The notes beneath the pieces are model-generated. The model saw only the letters and a program-made list of their open reading frames with translations, was not told the origin of the DNA and did no database searches. Shown one piece after another: positions 53,717 through 63,135 of a stretch of 64,000 nucleotides of DNA; within the stretch, counting starts at the first letter, position 1, and each line of letters starts with the position of its first letter. Source of the DNA: Agrobacterium larrymoorei (GTDB lineage Bacteria; Pseudomonadota; Alphaproteobacteria; Rhizobiales; Rhizobiaceae); the NCBI RefSeq assembly GCF_005145045.1, contig NZ_CP039691.1:818001-882000 (forward strand). The letters run 5' to 3'. The position numbers and the translations under genes were made by a program.

Positions 53717-55906
53717 ATGGTAACGATTATTCATGATGACGGGTCCGAGACCTACGAGACCAAAGGCGGCATCAAAGTCACCCGCCAGCGCCGCGCGGCG
53801 GACTACGCAGGCGCCATCGACTCTTACGTCGAAGGCCTCGATTCCCGTCGCGGCGCCGTCTTCTCGTCCAATTACGAATATCCGGGCCGCTATACGCGCT
53901 GGGATACCGCCATCATCGATCCGCCGCTCGGCATTTCCTCGTTTGGCCGCAACATGTGGATCGAGGCCTATAATGGCCGTGGCGAAGTGCTGCTCTCCTT
54001 CATCGCAGAAAAGCTGAAGCAGACGCCGGACCTGACGCTTGGCGAACTGACCACCCGCCGTCTCGACCTCACCGTCAACGAGCCGGACCGCGTTTTCACC
54101 GAGGAAGAACGCTCCAAGATCCCGACTGTGTTCACAGCCCTTCGCGCCGTGGTCGACCTCTTCTATTCCAGTGCGGATTCCGCCATCGGCCTCTTCGGTG
54201 CCTTCGGTTACGATCTGGCATTCCAGTTCGATGCCATCAAGCTCTCCCTTCAGCGCCCGGAAGGCCAGCGCGATATGGTTCTCTTCCTGCCAGATGAAAT
54301 TCTGGTGGTGGACCATTATTCCGCCAAAGCCTGGGTGGATCGCTATGATTTCGAAAAGGCTGGCGTCACAACGCATGGCAAGGCAGAAGACATCGCGCCG
54401 GAACCGTTCGTGAAGACAGACACTATTCCTCCGCGCGGCGATCATCACCCCGGCGAATATGCTGAACTGGTCACCAAGGCGAAGGAAAGCTTCCGTTGTG
54501 GCGATCTGTTCGAAGTCGTGCCCGGCCAGAAATTCATGGAGCGTTGCGACAGCAATCCATCGGCCATCTCACGCCGCCTGAAGGCCATCAACCCGTCGCC
54601 CTATTCCTTCTTCATCAATCTTGGCCATCAGGAATATCTGGTCGGTGCCTCGCCGGAAATGTTCGTGCGCGTCTCCGGTCGCCGTATCGAAACCTGCCCG
54701 ATTTCCGGCACCATCAAGCGCGGCGATGACCCGATTGCCGATAGCGAACAGATCCTCAAGCTGTTGAATTCCAAGAAGGATGAATCCGAACTCACCATGT
54801 GTTCGGATGTGGACCGTAACGACAAGAGCCGGGTGTGCGAGCCCGGTTCGGTCAAGGTCATCGGTCGCCGCCAGATCGAGATGTATTCGCGCCTCATCCA
54901 CACGGTGGACCACATCGAAGGCCGCCTGCGCGATGATATGGATGCCTTTGACGGCTTCCTCAGCCATGCATGGGCCGTCACAGTTACCGGTGCGCCGAAG
55001 CTGTGGGCCATGCGCTTCATCGAAAGCCATGAAAAGAGCCCGCGCGCATGGTATGGTGGCGCCATCGGTATGGTTGGCTTCAACGGCGATATGAACACGG
55101 GCCTGACGCTGCGCACCATCCGCATCAAGGATGGTATTGCGGAAGTGCGGGCGGGGGCCACGCTGCTCAACGATTCCAACCCGCAGGAAGAAGAAGCGGA
55201 AACCGAACTGAAGGCATCGGCCATGATTTCAGCCATTCGCGATGCGAAAGCCCAGAACTCCACCGCAACCAAGCGGGATGCGGCAAAGGTCGGAACCGGC
55301 GTCAAAATCCTGCTGGTGGATCATGAGGACAGCTTCGTCCACACGCTGGCAAACTACTTCCGCCAGACGGGCGCAACCGTCTCCACCGTGCGCTCACCCG
55401 TCGCGGCAGAAATCTTCGACCGCTTCCAGCCCGATCTCGTCGTGCTCTCGCCCGGCCCTGGCAACCCCGGCGATTTCGATTGCAAGGCCACCATCAAGGC
55501 CGCCCGCTCGCGCGATCTCCCCATCTTCGGCGTCTGCCTCGGCCTTCAGGCCCTTGCGGAAGCTTACGGCGGCGAACTGCGCCAGCTCGCCATCCCCATG
55601 CACGGCAAACCCTCGCGCATCCGCGTGCTGGAACCCGGCCTCGTCTTCTCCGGCCTCGGCAAAGAAGTCACCGTCGGCCGCTACCACTCCATCTTCGCCG
55701 ATCCGGCCACGCTCCACCGCGATTTCATCATCACGGCTGAAAGCGAAGACGGCACCATCATGGGCATCGAACACGCCAAGGAACCGGTGGCTGCCGTCCA
55801 GTTCCACCCTGAATCCATCATGACGCTGGGCGGCGATGCCGGTATGCGGATGATCGAGAACGTGGTGACGCATTTGGTGAAGAAGGCGAAGACGAAGGCG
55901 GCTTGA
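53717..55906 (+). CDS. trpE: Anthranilate synthase, fused components I and II
   Basis: A 729-residue fusion, the trpE(G) form of rhizobia. Residues 1 to about 515 are the chorismate-binding component I ([56 protein letters not shown]). Residues about 530-729 are the glutamine amidotransferase, with the nucleophile Cys in [16 protein letters not shown] and the His-Glu in [10 protein letters not shown]. It converts chorismate and glutamine to anthranilate, the first step of tryptophan synthesis. Expression is controlled by the trpL attenuator. The rest of the trp pathway is elsewhere, which is usual in this group. Confidence 0.97.
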   Translation: MVTIIHDDGSETYETKGGIKVTRQRRAADYAGAIDSYVEGLDSRRGAVFSSNYEYPGRYTRWDTAIIDPPLGISSFGRNMWIEAYNGRGEVLLSFIAEKLKQTPDLTLGELTTRRLDLTVNEPDRVFTEEERSKIPTVFTALRAVVDLFYSSADSAIGLFGAFGYDLAFQFDAIKLSLQRPEGQRDMVLFLPDEILVVDHYSAKAWVDRYDFEKAGVTTHGKAEDIAPEPFVKTDTIPPRGDHHPGEYAELVTKAKESFRCGDLFEVVPGQKFMERCDSNPSAISRRLKAINPSPYSFFINLGHQEYLVGASPEMFVRVSGRRIETCPISGTIKRGDDPIADSEQILKLLNSKKDESELTMCSDVDRNDKSRVCEPGSVKVIGRRQIEMYSRLIHTVDHIEGRLRDDMDAFDGFLSHAWAVTVTGAPKLWAMRFIESHEKSPRAWYGGAIGMVGFNGDMNTGLTLRTIRIKDGIAEVRAGATLLNDSNPQEEEAETELKASAMISAIRDAKAQNSTATKRDAAKVGTGVKILLVDHEDSFVHTLANYFRQTGATVSTVRSPVAAEIFDRFQPDLVVLSPGPGNPGDFDCKATIKAARSRDLPIFGVCLGLQALAEAYGGELRQLAIPMHGKPSRIRVLEPGLVFSGLGKEVTVGRYHSIFADPATLHRDFIITAESEDGTIMGIEHAKEPVAAVQFHPESIMTLGGDAGMRMIENVVTHLVKKAKTKAA

Positions 55907-55970
55907 TTGGCTGTTACATGTCTTCGAGTTCGCCCAACACTGCCCGGTGTAGACTGAGGGGATAGTTTGA

Positions 55971-56104
55971 GGCGAGAACAGCTCCCCCACCCGTCACCCC
56001 GCACTTGATGCGGGGTCCAGCAGATGCGCGTCTGCGCGTCGGAAGAGTCTTTCAGGCTAGAGACTTGGTCTGACTGCATGCCGGATCAAATCCGGTACGA
56101 CGGT
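55971..56104. repeat. RIME-like mosaic repeat, copy 4
   Basis: It has GGCGAGAACAGCTCCCCCAC, CCCCGCACTTGATGCGGGG hairpin, GATGCGCGTCTGCGCGTC, AGAGACTTGGTCT and CCGGATCAAATCCGG modules in the same order as copy 2. Confidence 0.8.
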
Positions 56105-56134
56105 GGTCGTTCACGAACATAGCCAAACCCACGA

Positions 56135-56222
56135 CCGTCATCCTCGGCCTTAAGCCGAGGATCCATTGCCGTCAACGAAATCAAGCGGTTATGGATCCTC
56201 GGGTCAAGCCCGAGGATGACGC
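56135..56222. repeat. Nested palindromic repeat, intact copy
   Basis: Outer arms CCGTCATCCTCGG and CCGAGGATGACG enclose two hairpins and a centre of about 30 bases. The right arm (56210-56221) is an unoccupied match to the IS110 target. The left arm (56136-56147) offers the same site in the opposite direction. Confidence 0.85.
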
Positions 56223-56370
56223 CGAGGGGGTGGAGCCGTCGAGCTAACTGACTTGGGCAACTGTGCAGGAACGCTGCCAACTTGACTGGACAACAGTGGG
56301 GCAAGCTCGATGGTGACGGAGGCGGCAGAATAGCGTGGGATATGTTTAGACACCATGGCCAACCCCTCTA

Positions 56371-56444
56371 CCGTCATCCTAGGGCTTGTCCCTAGGATCT
56401 AATCACGCTTCAGCGGATGCAACGTGGCAGATCCTCGGGACAAG
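56371..56444. repeat. Nested palindromic repeat, left part split by IS481
   Basis: CCGTCATCCTAGGGCTTGTCCCTAGG opens the repeat, with compensatory changes that keep the hairpin paired. It ends at CCTCGGGACAAG, where the IS481 element begins. The remainder resumes at 57697. Confidence 0.85.
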
Positions 56445-57696
56445 TGTAAAGACCGGACACATCCCTGACAGATGTTCGGAGACATCCCTGACAGTGCGGC
56501 CTAGCTTTCAAGGTTGATTTTTGCGACCTGGGTTGCGCCGAAGAAGACGCCGTAGAGGCCTGTGCGGTTGAGGGATCGGATGGCCAGGCGTTCGTTTCTG
56601 AAGGCGTTCGGCACCCGCCAGGTCTTGCCCTTGAAGCTGACATAGCCCTTGGTCGAACTGACGCAGCGAACGATCTCGCTTCTGTCGTAGATGGGCTCTG
56701 GAAGCTGGTTGGGAAATGCACGTGAGGAAGGCCGATAGCGGCTTGCGGGCACGGCCATGCCGAGCGCTTCGTGCGGGCGATGGTGATTGTAGATACGGCG
56801 CCAGCGGTCGAACGCTTTTTGGGCGTGGGCCTGATCCAAGAGCGTTGTGAAGTCCGTCACTTCCGCCTTGAGACTACGATGAAACCGTTCGTTCTTGCCA
56901 CGACCCTGCGGATGATAAGGCCGGGAATGGATCAATTCGATGCCAAGCTTCAACAGCCAGACCCGCAGCCGCGTCCATTGATTGGGCACGCCCGCACCCC
57001 ATGGATTGCCATTGTCGCAGTAAATGGCCATCGGCATGCCATAGCGACGAAAGATCGCCTCCAGCCTGGCCCGAACGGTCTCCAGCTGCTCGTTGGGGCA
57101 GGCTTCGATGGCAATGGCGAAGCGGGAGTGGTCATCGATGATGGTTAGGGGATAGCACCAGTTGCCACAGGCCATCTGGATGCGCCCTTTGAAGTCCATT
57201 TGCCAGAGGAGGTTGGGCGCCTCGCGCTCGAAGCGACCGTTTGCCATGCGCTCACTCGGTCGCGCCCCGATCCTGCCATGGCGGGAAAGAACGGCATGCA
57301 CGGTGGAGACGCAAGGCGGCTCCATACCAAGGTCGCGCATTCGCCTTGCGATCTTGCGGGCACCCCAGGCCGGGTGCTCGTCACGAATATCGACGACACT
57401 GCGCTCCAGATCATCGGGGGTTCGAAAAGGGCTTGAATGCGGACGACGGGAGCGATCCTGCACGGTCTCTCCCGCCTTTGCCCGCCGCAGCCAAAGATAC
57501 CCCGTCTGCCGACTGATGCCGAAACGCTTGGACAAAGCCGAAACATTGGCCCCCTCCAACGACGCAAGCATCACAAATTCGCTTCGCTGATCCACGACAG
57601 ACACCTCCCGCCAAGCCATCCCGACCTCCTTTGCCACAGAGCAAAACTGTCAGGGATGTCTCCGAACATCTGTCAACTATGTCTCAAGGCTGTACA
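56445..57696 (-). mobile_element. IS481-family insertion sequence, complete
   Basis: A 1252-bp element with TGTA at both ends and imperfect terminal repeats that share GACAGATGTTCGGAGACATC further in. It is flanked by a 5-base direct duplication ACAAG (56440-56444 and 57697-57701). The duplicated bases are exactly the hairpin loop of the nested palindrome (CCTCGGG-ACAAG-CCCGAGG). One intact transposase gene lies inside. Confidence 0.9.
56501..57619 (-). CDS. IS481-family transposase
   Basis: A 372-residue integrase-core transposase. The N-terminal helix-turn-helix (LEGANVSALSKRFGISRQTGYLWLRRAKAG) is followed by HTH_29-like and rve domains. Catalytic residues are seen as D in LLWQMDFKGRI, D in AIYCDNGNPWG and E in PQGRGKNERFHRSLKAEV, the DDE triad with the usual GKxERFHR context. 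A C-terminal domain (KGYVSFKGKTWRVP) is typical of the family. The ATG at 57619 has a near-perfect AGGAGG five bases upstream. Confidence 0.93.
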   Translation of the reverse strand: MAWREVSVVDQRSEFVMLASLEGANVSALSKRFGISRQTGYLWLRRAKAGETVQDRSRRPHSSPFRTPDDLERSVVDIRDEHPAWGARKIARRMRDLGMEPPCVSTVHAVLSRHGRIGARPSERMANGRFEREAPNLLWQMDFKGRIQMACGNWCYPLTIIDDHSRFAIAIEACPNEQLETVRARLEAIFRRYGMPMAIYCDNGNPWGAGVPNQWTRLRVWLLKLGIELIHSRPYHPQGRGKNERFHRSLKAEVTDFTTLLDQAHAQKAFDRWRRIYNHHRPHEALGMAVPASRYRPSSRAFPNQLPEPIYDRSEIVRCVSSTKGYVSFKGKTWRVPNAFRNERLAIRSLNRTGLYGVFFGATQVAKINLES

Positions 57697-57715
57697 ACAA
57701 GCCCGAGGATGACGA
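57697..57715. repeat. Nested palindromic repeat, right part split by IS481
   Basis: ACAAGCCCGAGGATGACGA completes the repeat begun at 56371. CCGAGGATGACG (57703-57714) is again an IS110-type target. Confidence 0.8.
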
Positions 57716-57791
57716 AGTTATGGGCCGTACAACCTCAGTTTCGGCTTGCTCGAAACACTACCCCGAGGACGACCGTAGTCGGGCCACACCC

Positions 57792-58130
57792 TCAACGCTT
57801 GTCCTTATCATGCAGCACCTCCCGCGCCACGTAATCATTCAGACGCCGCAGCTTTTCAAGAGTTGGGTGTTCTGTTGGGTGTTCTGCTGGGACAGTCCAT
57901 GTCTTTTTCAGCCATGGCCTCTCCTCGTCCGGCGGCAAGATTGTGCCTTGCAGGGTCTGCCCTTCGTCCTGCACATCCCGCGGCCTGCTTTTGTGCCGCA
58001 AATGGTGGAGATAGAGCGCCATTGCGCCCAGACCGAAGATGCAGGGCATGTAGATGGCAAGGATCTTTACCCCATCCGACATGGTTCTAAATGTGTGCAG
58101 CAAATCTGCGATGACGCTGTATTCGGTCAT
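57792..58130 (-). CDS. Small membrane protein of unknown function
   Basis: A 112-residue protein with one clear membrane helix (about 21-42, VKILAIYMPCIFGLGAMALYL) and a charged cytoplasmic tail. The tail has a short repeat EHPTEHPT. GGGAGATAGGC precedes the ATG, so translation is credible. I recognise no family. It is next to the IS481 element and a hairpin-rich non-coding region, and may belong to an acquired segment. Confidence 0.6.
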   Translation of the reverse strand: MTEYSVIADLLHTFRTMSDGVKILAIYMPCIFGLGAMALYLHHLRHKSRPRDVQDEGQTLQGTILPPDEERPWLKKTWTVPAEHPTEHPTLEKLRRLNDYVAREVLHDKDKR

Positions 58131-58658
58131 GCCTATCTCCCGGCGCTCATGGATTGAACGGAAGCGACCACCGGAGGAAACGTACCTCTGGTGGCCGGGG
58201 AGTTAGAAAGCCGCACACAAACGACCGCACTGACCTTTAGGCTTGCGCCTTGGACCTACGTCAGAACCTCCCCAGCCATGAAGGCAGAAAAGCTATATAG
58301 TCGCAATGGACCGCCTCAGCCACAAATCTATGGCTGAGGGGTGTCATTAACGGTCGACACCGACCGTTGTGTGAAGGGATTTCTAAGGCCCCAAGACCGG
58401 TTCGTTACTCCCGATCTCGGTGCAACCATAGCGAAAGCCGAACACCGAGGAAATGGCTATATTTCGCATATGGGCGGTTCGGTGTGTCGATTACAAATCC
58501 GTAGACGGAGGGTATCGGTACTACCCTTCCTGTGCTGGCCCCGGTTCTGGTCGCCAATGACCACTCCCCTCGAAAACTTCGGCCTACCCCGAATTGACAC
58601 CACCCCACCGCTCGGATGACATAGGCCCCGAAACGTCATCTCGAAGAAAGCCAGCCGG
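58131..58658. other. Non-coding region with three strong hairpins
   Basis: 528 bases without a convincing gene. Three stems are visible: CCACCGGAGG/CCTCTGGTGG (58168-58194, one G-U pair), CCTCAGCCA/TGGCTGAGG (58314-58339) and AACGGTCG/CGACCGTT (58349-58368). Open frames here lack ribosome sites. It may hold a small RNA or regulatory structures; nothing more can be supported. Confidence 0.45.
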
Positions 58659-59291
58659 ATGCTAGACCTCCACCAGCTTCTCATCGTCTACATCGCCTAT
58701 ATCATCGCGGTTGCGAGCCCCGGTCCTAGCAACATGACCATCATGGGCGTTGCCATGAGCCAGGGTAGGGCGCCCGCGATTGTGCTCGCGCTCGGCGTCA
58801 TGACCGGCTCGCTGTGCTGGGCAACGGTCGCCGCAACGGGATTGTCCGCCGTGCTCGCCACCTTTGCCAACGCGCTTTTCGTCATCAAGATTGCAGGCGG
58901 CTTCTATCTTCTTTATCTGGCCTATAAATCCGCCCGCTCCGCCTTCGCGAGGGCACCGCAGGCAGAGCCCGGCACACTCGCCACCAGCCGCGCAGATTAC
59001 ATCAAGCTCTACCGTCGCGGCCTGCTGCTTCACCTCACCAACCCCAAAGCCGTCCTCGGCTGGCTCGCCATCATGTCGCTCGGCCTCAAGCCCGGCGCTG
59101 GCCCAGCCACTCTCGCCGCCATCATCGGCGGCTGCGCCATCCTCGGCCTCACCATCTTCTGCGGCTACGCCCTGCTATTTTCCACCGCACCCGCCATCCG
59201 CATCTATCAGAAGGCCAAGCGCTCTATCGAGGTAACGCTTGCCTTGTTCTTCGGCTTTGCGGGCATCAAGCTGCTGTTGAGCAGGGTTTAG
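58659..59291 (+). CDS. LysE/RhtB-family amino acid exporter
   Basis: A 210-residue inner-membrane exporter with about six helices. The opening IIAVASPGPSNMTIMGVAMSQGRAPAIVLALGVMTGSLCWATVAATG contains the P-G-P-x-N motif that marks the LysE superfamily, followed by KIAGGFYLLYLAYKSARSAF and HLTNPKAVLGWLAIMSLGL. Members export basic amino acids, homoserine, threonine or quorum signals; the substrate cannot be read. The ribosome site is weak. It precedes a VOC-family gene by 24 bases and may be cotranscribed. Confidence 0.85.
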   Translation: MLDLHQLLIVYIAYIIAVASPGPSNMTIMGVAMSQGRAPAIVLALGVMTGSLCWATVAATGLSAVLATFANALFVIKIAGGFYLLYLAYKSARSAFARAPQAEPGTLATSRADYIKLYRRGLLLHLTNPKAVLGWLAIMSLGLKPGAGPATLAAIIGGCAILGLTIFCGYALLFSTAPAIRIYQKAKRSIEVTLALFFGFAGIKLLLSRV

Positions 59292-59315
59292 CACCGCATT
59301 CCGAGGGAGCGATAC

Positions 59316-59702
59316 ATGTCGAACCAACCACATTTCACCCGAACCTGCCCCATTCTCCGCATTTTCGATGAGACCAAGGCGCGGGAATTCTACGTGGATT
59401 TCCTCGGCTTTTCCGTGGATTGGGAGCATCGCTTTGGGGAGAATTTTCCGCTTTATATGCAGGTGTCGCGCGCGGGACTTGTGCTGCATCTCAGCGGGCA
59501 TCATGGCGATGCGACGCCCGGTTCGAATGTTTTCGTCAATACCGTTAACATCGAAGCCTATCAGCGCGAACTCGCCGCCAAGGACTATACCTTCATGAAG
59601 CCGGGTGTGGAAAAGCTGCCCTGGGGGCTTCAGATGGAAGTGACCGATCCCTTCGCAAACCGCATCCGTTTCTGCGAGCAGGAAGAAGCCGAAAGCGCTT
59701 GA
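59316..59702 (+). CDS. VOC-family (glyoxalase/bleomycin resistance-like) protein
   Basis: A 128-residue protein with the paired beta-alpha-beta-beta-beta units of the vicinal oxygen chelate fold. RTCPILRIFDETKAREFYVDFLGFSVDWEHRFGENFPLYMQVSRAGLVLHLSGHHGD resembles the bleomycin-binding branch. MEVTDPFANRIRFCE is the conserved C-terminal strand with the metal-site Glu. It may bind and sequester a drug or be an unassigned dioxygenase-like enzyme. GGGAGC precedes the ATG. Confidence 0.82.
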   Translation: MSNQPHFTRTCPILRIFDETKAREFYVDFLGFSVDWEHRFGENFPLYMQVSRAGLVLHLSGHHGDATPGSNVFVNTVNIEAYQRELAAKDYTFMKPGVEKLPWGLQMEVTDPFANRIRFCEQEEAESA

Positions 59703-59828
59703 CCCCGCGCCCACTTTAAATCATAGAACGCTCAAACAGCGAACCGCCTGCACGAACCTTCGTGTGGGCGGTTCGTGCGTTTTGGGGTCCATTTCTGCAA
59801 TTCATTCGCATCCGCACGGGGTCTAGTC

Positions 59829-60746
59829 ATGAACGCTGAAGGTAACGCTCTCGTCAGAAAGCTGGCTTTCTGGGGCATTCCGTTTTCACTTGCGATCCTC
59901 GGCCTGAAGCTTCTGGCATGGTGGGTCACGGGGTCTGTCGCGCTGTTGTCCGATGGTCTGGAATCGACCGTCAACGTCGTTGCGGCCTTCATCGCCTATT
60001 TCGTCATTCGTTATGCGCAGAAGCCTGCCGATGACGATCACCAGTTCGGCCACCACAAGGCGGAATATATTTCTGCCGTTATCGAAGGCGTGCTGATCGT
60101 CGTTGCGGCGCTGTTGATCGTCAAGGAAGCCTATGCGGGGCTGTTTGCGCCGCGCCTGCCGGAAGCGCCGGTTCTGGGTCTGGCGATCAACGGCTTTGCG
60201 GGTGCGCTCAACGCCATCTGGGCAACGATCCTCATTCGTGTCGGCAAGAAGCATGCTTCGCCTGCGCTCACCGCCGATGGTCAGCACATCATGTCGGATG
60301 TCGTCACCTCGGGCGGCGTTCTCATCGGCCTCGCGCTGGCAATCGCTACCGGCTATGCCATTCTCGATCCCGTTCTCGCCATCCTCGTTGCCATCAACAT
60401 TCTCGTCCAGGGCTCGAAAGTCATTCTGCATTCCCTCGGCGGTTTGATGGACAAGGCCGTGGAGCCCGAGGAGGATGAGGCGATCAGGCAGGCGATCTCC
60501 GAGAATTCGGCTGGCGTTCTCAACGTGCATGATCTGAAGACCCGCCGCGCCGGTGCCGCCGCCTTCATCGATTTTCACGTCGTGGTTCCGGCCTCGATGT
60601 CGGTTGGAAAAGCGCATGAGATTTGCGACCGCCTTGAAGATGCCATAAGGGAGGCCATACCGGGCGCCACGATTGGCATCCATGTGGAGCCTGAGAGTGA
60701 AGTGGCGCACGGCGTCAAGGTTGATGTTATCGAAGCAGGAGTTTGA
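59829..60746 (+). CDS. Cation diffusion facilitator family transporter
   Basis: A 305-residue inner-membrane antiporter with six helices and a C-terminal cytoplasmic metal-sensing domain (about 210-305). The helix II metal motif lies in LLSDGLESTVNVV, the HHKAEYISAVIEG loop follows, and helix V has the DGQHIMSDVVTSGGV motif (HxxxD). The family expels divalent metals such as zinc, manganese or iron; the exact metal is not decided. The ATG at 59829 gives the normal N-terminus MNAEGNALVRKLAFWGIPFS. It overlaps the ribosome site of queF. Confidence 0.87.
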   Translation: MNAEGNALVRKLAFWGIPFSLAILGLKLLAWWVTGSVALLSDGLESTVNVVAAFIAYFVIRYAQKPADDDHQFGHHKAEYISAVIEGVLIVVAALLIVKEAYAGLFAPRLPEAPVLGLAINGFAGALNAIWATILIRVGKKHASPALTADGQHIMSDVVTSGGVLIGLALAIATGYAILDPVLAILVAINILVQGSKVILHSLGGLMDKAVEPEEDEAIRQAISENSAGVLNVHDLKTRRAGAAAFIDFHVVVPASMSVGKAHEICDRLEDAIREAIPGATIGIHVEPESEVAHGVKVDVIEAGV

Positions 60747-60749
60747 ACC

Positions 60750-61214
60750 ATGTCAGTGACGGATGTTTCCGGCCTGTCGCAGCTGGGCGCGCAGGTTGCG
60801 TCGCCTGAAAACCCGGAAAGTGCTGTTCTGGAAAAAGTACCGAACGGCAATGCCGGAACGGATTATGTCGTGCGCTTCACCGCGCCGGAATTCACCTCGC
60901 TCTGCCCCATGACGGGCCAGCCGGATTTCGCTCATATCGTGATCGATTATATCCCCGGCGATTTTCTCGTGGAATCCAAGTCGCTGAAGCTGTTCCTGCA
61001 TTCCTTCCGCAACCACGGCGCTTTCCACGAGGATTGCTCGGTTTATATCGCCAAGCGCCTCGTAGAACTGCTTGCACCCAAATGGCTGCGCATCGGCGCT
61101 TACTGGTATCCGCGCGGCGGCATTCCCATCGATGTGTTCTGGCAAACCGGGCCAGCGCCCGAAGGCGTCTGGCTGCCGGATCAAGGCGTGGCGACCTATC
61201 GCGGTCGGGGCTAG
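60750..61214 (+). CDS. queF: 7-cyano-7-deazaguanine reductase QueF
   Basis: A 154-residue enzyme of the short (type I) QueF class. It has the substrate Cys in [16 protein letters not shown], the diagnostic [23 protein letters not shown] (QueF motif E-S-K-S-x-K, with His and Glu), and a final [14 protein letters not shown]. It reduces preQ0 to preQ1 with NADPH in queuosine biosynthesis. It starts three bases after the CDF transporter stop, with the GGAG inside that gene's last codons, so the two are cotranscribed. Confidence 0.94.
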   Translation: MSVTDVSGLSQLGAQVASPENPESAVLEKVPNGNAGTDYVVRFTAPEFTSLCPMTGQPDFAHIVIDYIPGDFLVESKSLKLFLHSFRNHGAFHEDCSVYIAKRLVELLAPKWLRIGAYWYPRGGIPIDVFWQTGPAPEGVWLPDQGVATYRGRG

Positions 61215-61307
61215 GCCCTTTTCAATATCGGGTTCAGGCCGCTTGCGATTTGGGCACGATGAGATGTGCCGCAGCCTCCTTTGGGGATCGACAGAGCAAC
61301 CTCACCG

Positions 61308-61338
61308 CCGTCATCCCGGCGCAAGGCCGGGATGACGG
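61308..61338. repeat. Single-hairpin relative of the palindromic repeats
   Basis: CCGTCATCCCGGC and GCCGGGATGACGG pair perfectly over 13 bp around a 5-base loop. The outer ATGACG ends are shared with the nested palindromes, so it seems to be a half-size member. A degenerate IS4-type end (AAGCCGGACAGCATT, near 61378) follows. Confidence 0.75.
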
Positions 61339-61396
61339 AAGGAGGAGGCGTCTTGCGGAAAACCCATCTCCCCAGTCAAGCCGGACAGCATTCGAT

Positions 61397-62158
61397 TCAG
61401 ACGAAGGAATCTCCATCGCCTGAATCGAAATCCGTATCGTCGTTGCTTTCGTCATAATCCGCCTGCTGCAGATTATCGTTGTTGTCGGTGGCATCCTGCT
61501 GCGAGCGGTCGTCATCATTGTAGTAGTTGTTGATGACTGTCTCCTCGACCGGCGCATTGCCAGTTCCCGCGCCGCCAAGGCCACCCCAGCCGGAAGACGC
61601 GACGTGGTTGGAGAAAATGCCGCTCAGCGAGTTGGCCAGCAGCATGCCGCCCGCCACACCCGCCGCCGTACCCAGCGCACCCTGCAAAAAGCCGCCACCG
61701 CCGCCGCCCATTCGCCCAAATGCGGAAGTCTGTGGCTGCTGCGTCCACGGGCCGCTTGGCTGCTGCTGAGGCTCGGGGCCGCGACCCCAAGGTCCAGCCG
61801 TCTGGCCTGCCGTATCGTTTCGATAGCTCGGTTGCGCAGTCGGTGCCGGAGCGGGCGTCTGCGATTGGTTGCTTCCAAAAATCGAGCTCAGGAAGCCGCC
61901 CTGCGTGCCGCGCTGCTGGTCTGCGGTGCCGGTCTCAAGCTGGTGAATGCGCTCTTCCAGCTGGCGAATATGCGCCGCTGCGGCCTCGAGGCCCTTTTCC
62001 TGTACGATAACCGCCTGCGCCAGATAATATGGCGAAGACGGCTGGTCGCGAACCGCCTGACTGATCAGCGTTTCGGCTTCCGGGTCTCTCTGGGTGGTGG
62101 ATGCGGTTTTCACCCTGTCGAACAGGGATTTGAGAAGTTGGGTTTCTTCTGGTGACAT
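61397..62158 (-). CDS. DUF2076-family protein
   Basis: A 253-residue protein. The N-terminus MSPEETQLLKSLFDRVKTA and YYLAQAVIVQEKGLEAAAAHIRQLEERI (coiled-coil) match DUF2076. The middle is rich in Gln, Pro and Gly. A hydrophobic glycine segment (GGGGGFLQGALGTAAGVAGGMLLANSL, about 155-182) and a long acidic tail (DDDRSQQDATDNNDN...) follow. It is probably periplasmic or envelope associated but has no known function. GGAGG precedes the ATG at 62158. Confidence 0.82.
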   Translation of the reverse strand: MSPEETQLLKSLFDRVKTASTTQRDPEAETLISQAVRDQPSSPYYLAQAVIVQEKGLEAAAAHIRQLEERIHQLETGTADQQRGTQGGFLSSIFGSNQSQTPAPAPTAQPSYRNDTAGQTAGPWGRGPEPQQQPSGPWTQQPQTSAFGRMGGGGGGFLQGALGTAAGVAGGMLLANSLSGIFSNHVASSGWGGLGGAGTGNAPVEETVINNYYNDDDRSQQDATDNNDNLQQADYDESNDDTDFDSGDGDSFV

Positions 62159-62311
62159 GTCTTGCCTCCTTGGCACGCAAATCCCGCACTGTAGAGCGTA
62201 CTTGTGCGCCCTGAAGGACGCACGGCGCTCTGGAAACGCATACCAAGGAGTTAGAGTTCAATTCCGGCTTTTAAAAGCCCCGGAAACCTTACATTTCAGT
62301 AAGGTGATACC

Positions 62312-62902
62312 TCATCCACCGAAAGCGAGCGAAAGACCCGCAATCGCCGTCAAACCGCCAGCCACGCGCGCTGCAATGGTGCCGAAACGCGAGACGCCAA
62401 GGCCAAGCGCCACGCCTGCCAGATGCAGCAGCGCGGTGGAAATCATGAAGCCGATGCCGAATTGCAGCGCGCCAGCAGAGCCCAGCTCGCCACCATGCGC
62501 ATGGCCGTGAAACAGCGCAAACACGCCCACAACGGCTGCTGCCGCAGATGTCGGCAGCTTCGCCGCCACCGCCACCAACAGGCCAAGCCCGATGACAGAT
62601 GCCAGAATTGCAGGCTCCACGAAAGGCAGACCGACACCATAGACCGCCATGAAAAAGCCAACCGCCATGGTGCCGACGAACGCCGCCGGAACTGCCCAAA
62701 GCGCGTTTTTACGGCCTTCGGTGCTGGCAATCTGCGAGGCCCAGAGGCCGACGGCCACCATCGCCAGAATATGGTCTGCACCGAAAATCGGGTGCGAGAC
62801 ACCCGCCATGAAGGAGCCGTGCTCTTCCGGGTTCAGGTGGGCGAAGGCGGGCAGGGTGGTGGCGGCAAGACCTGCTGCGGCGATTGAAAGTCTCTTGAAC
62901 AT
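62312..62902 (-). CDS. hupE: HupE/UreJ-family membrane protein
   Basis: A 196-residue inner-membrane protein with a signal peptide (about 1-21) and six helices. HPIFGADHILAMVAVGLWA (H-x5-D-H) and FALFHGHAHGGEL are the metal-binding sequences of the family, which transports nickel or cobalt for hydrogenase, urease or other metalloenzymes. No hydrogenase or urease genes are near, so the metal it serves is not known. GAGAGGG precedes the ATG. Divergent from the ClpP gene. Confidence 0.88.
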   Translation of the reverse strand: MFKRLSIAAAGLAATTLPAFAHLNPEEHGSFMAGVSHPIFGADHILAMVAVGLWASQIASTEGRKNALWAVPAAFVGTMAVGFFMAVYGVGLPFVEPAILASVIGLGLLVAVAAKLPTSAAAAVVGVFALFHGHAHGGELGSAGALQFGIGFMISTALLHLAGVALGLGVSRFGTIAARVAGGLTAIAGLSLAFGG

Positions 62903-63135
62903 CGATCCCTCTCATATTGTTTTGCACCGGCTGGCGCGGCTCTTGGGAATGCCGGTCAACCGATTGTTATTAACGATATCCTAGCCATGAACTTGCTGTC
63001 TATGCGGCATTTGCCGGTGGTCGGGCTCATGCCCTGTTTATTAAGCAGTTCCGCGCCTTGTCTTTTTCGCTCATTGTTTTACGACACAAATCACACTATG
63101 TCCGATAGGTAATGAATTACGTTGGAGACCGTCGC

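Larger units (their letters stand above)
55907..56444. other. Repeat region left of the IS481 element
   Basis: About 540 bases without a gene. They hold a RIME-like repeat (55971-56104), an intact nested palindrome (56135-56222), a decayed IS4-end-plus-repeat relic (56268-56325) and the left part of another nested palindrome (56371-56444), which the IS481 element interrupts. Confidence 0.75.

Noticed and set aside
55394..55990. 198-codon minus-strand frame over the trpE(G) end and a RIME-like repeat
   Set aside because: It starts inside a repeat and is opposite conserved glutamine amidotransferase sequence.
58341..58619. 92-codon frame in the gap before the LysE gene
   Set aside because: No ribosome site, irregular composition and overlap with hairpins.
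62903..63135. Cobalamin riboswitch before hupE
   Set aside because: No B12-box-like sequence or matching paired elements were found upstream of hupE despite its possible cobalt role.
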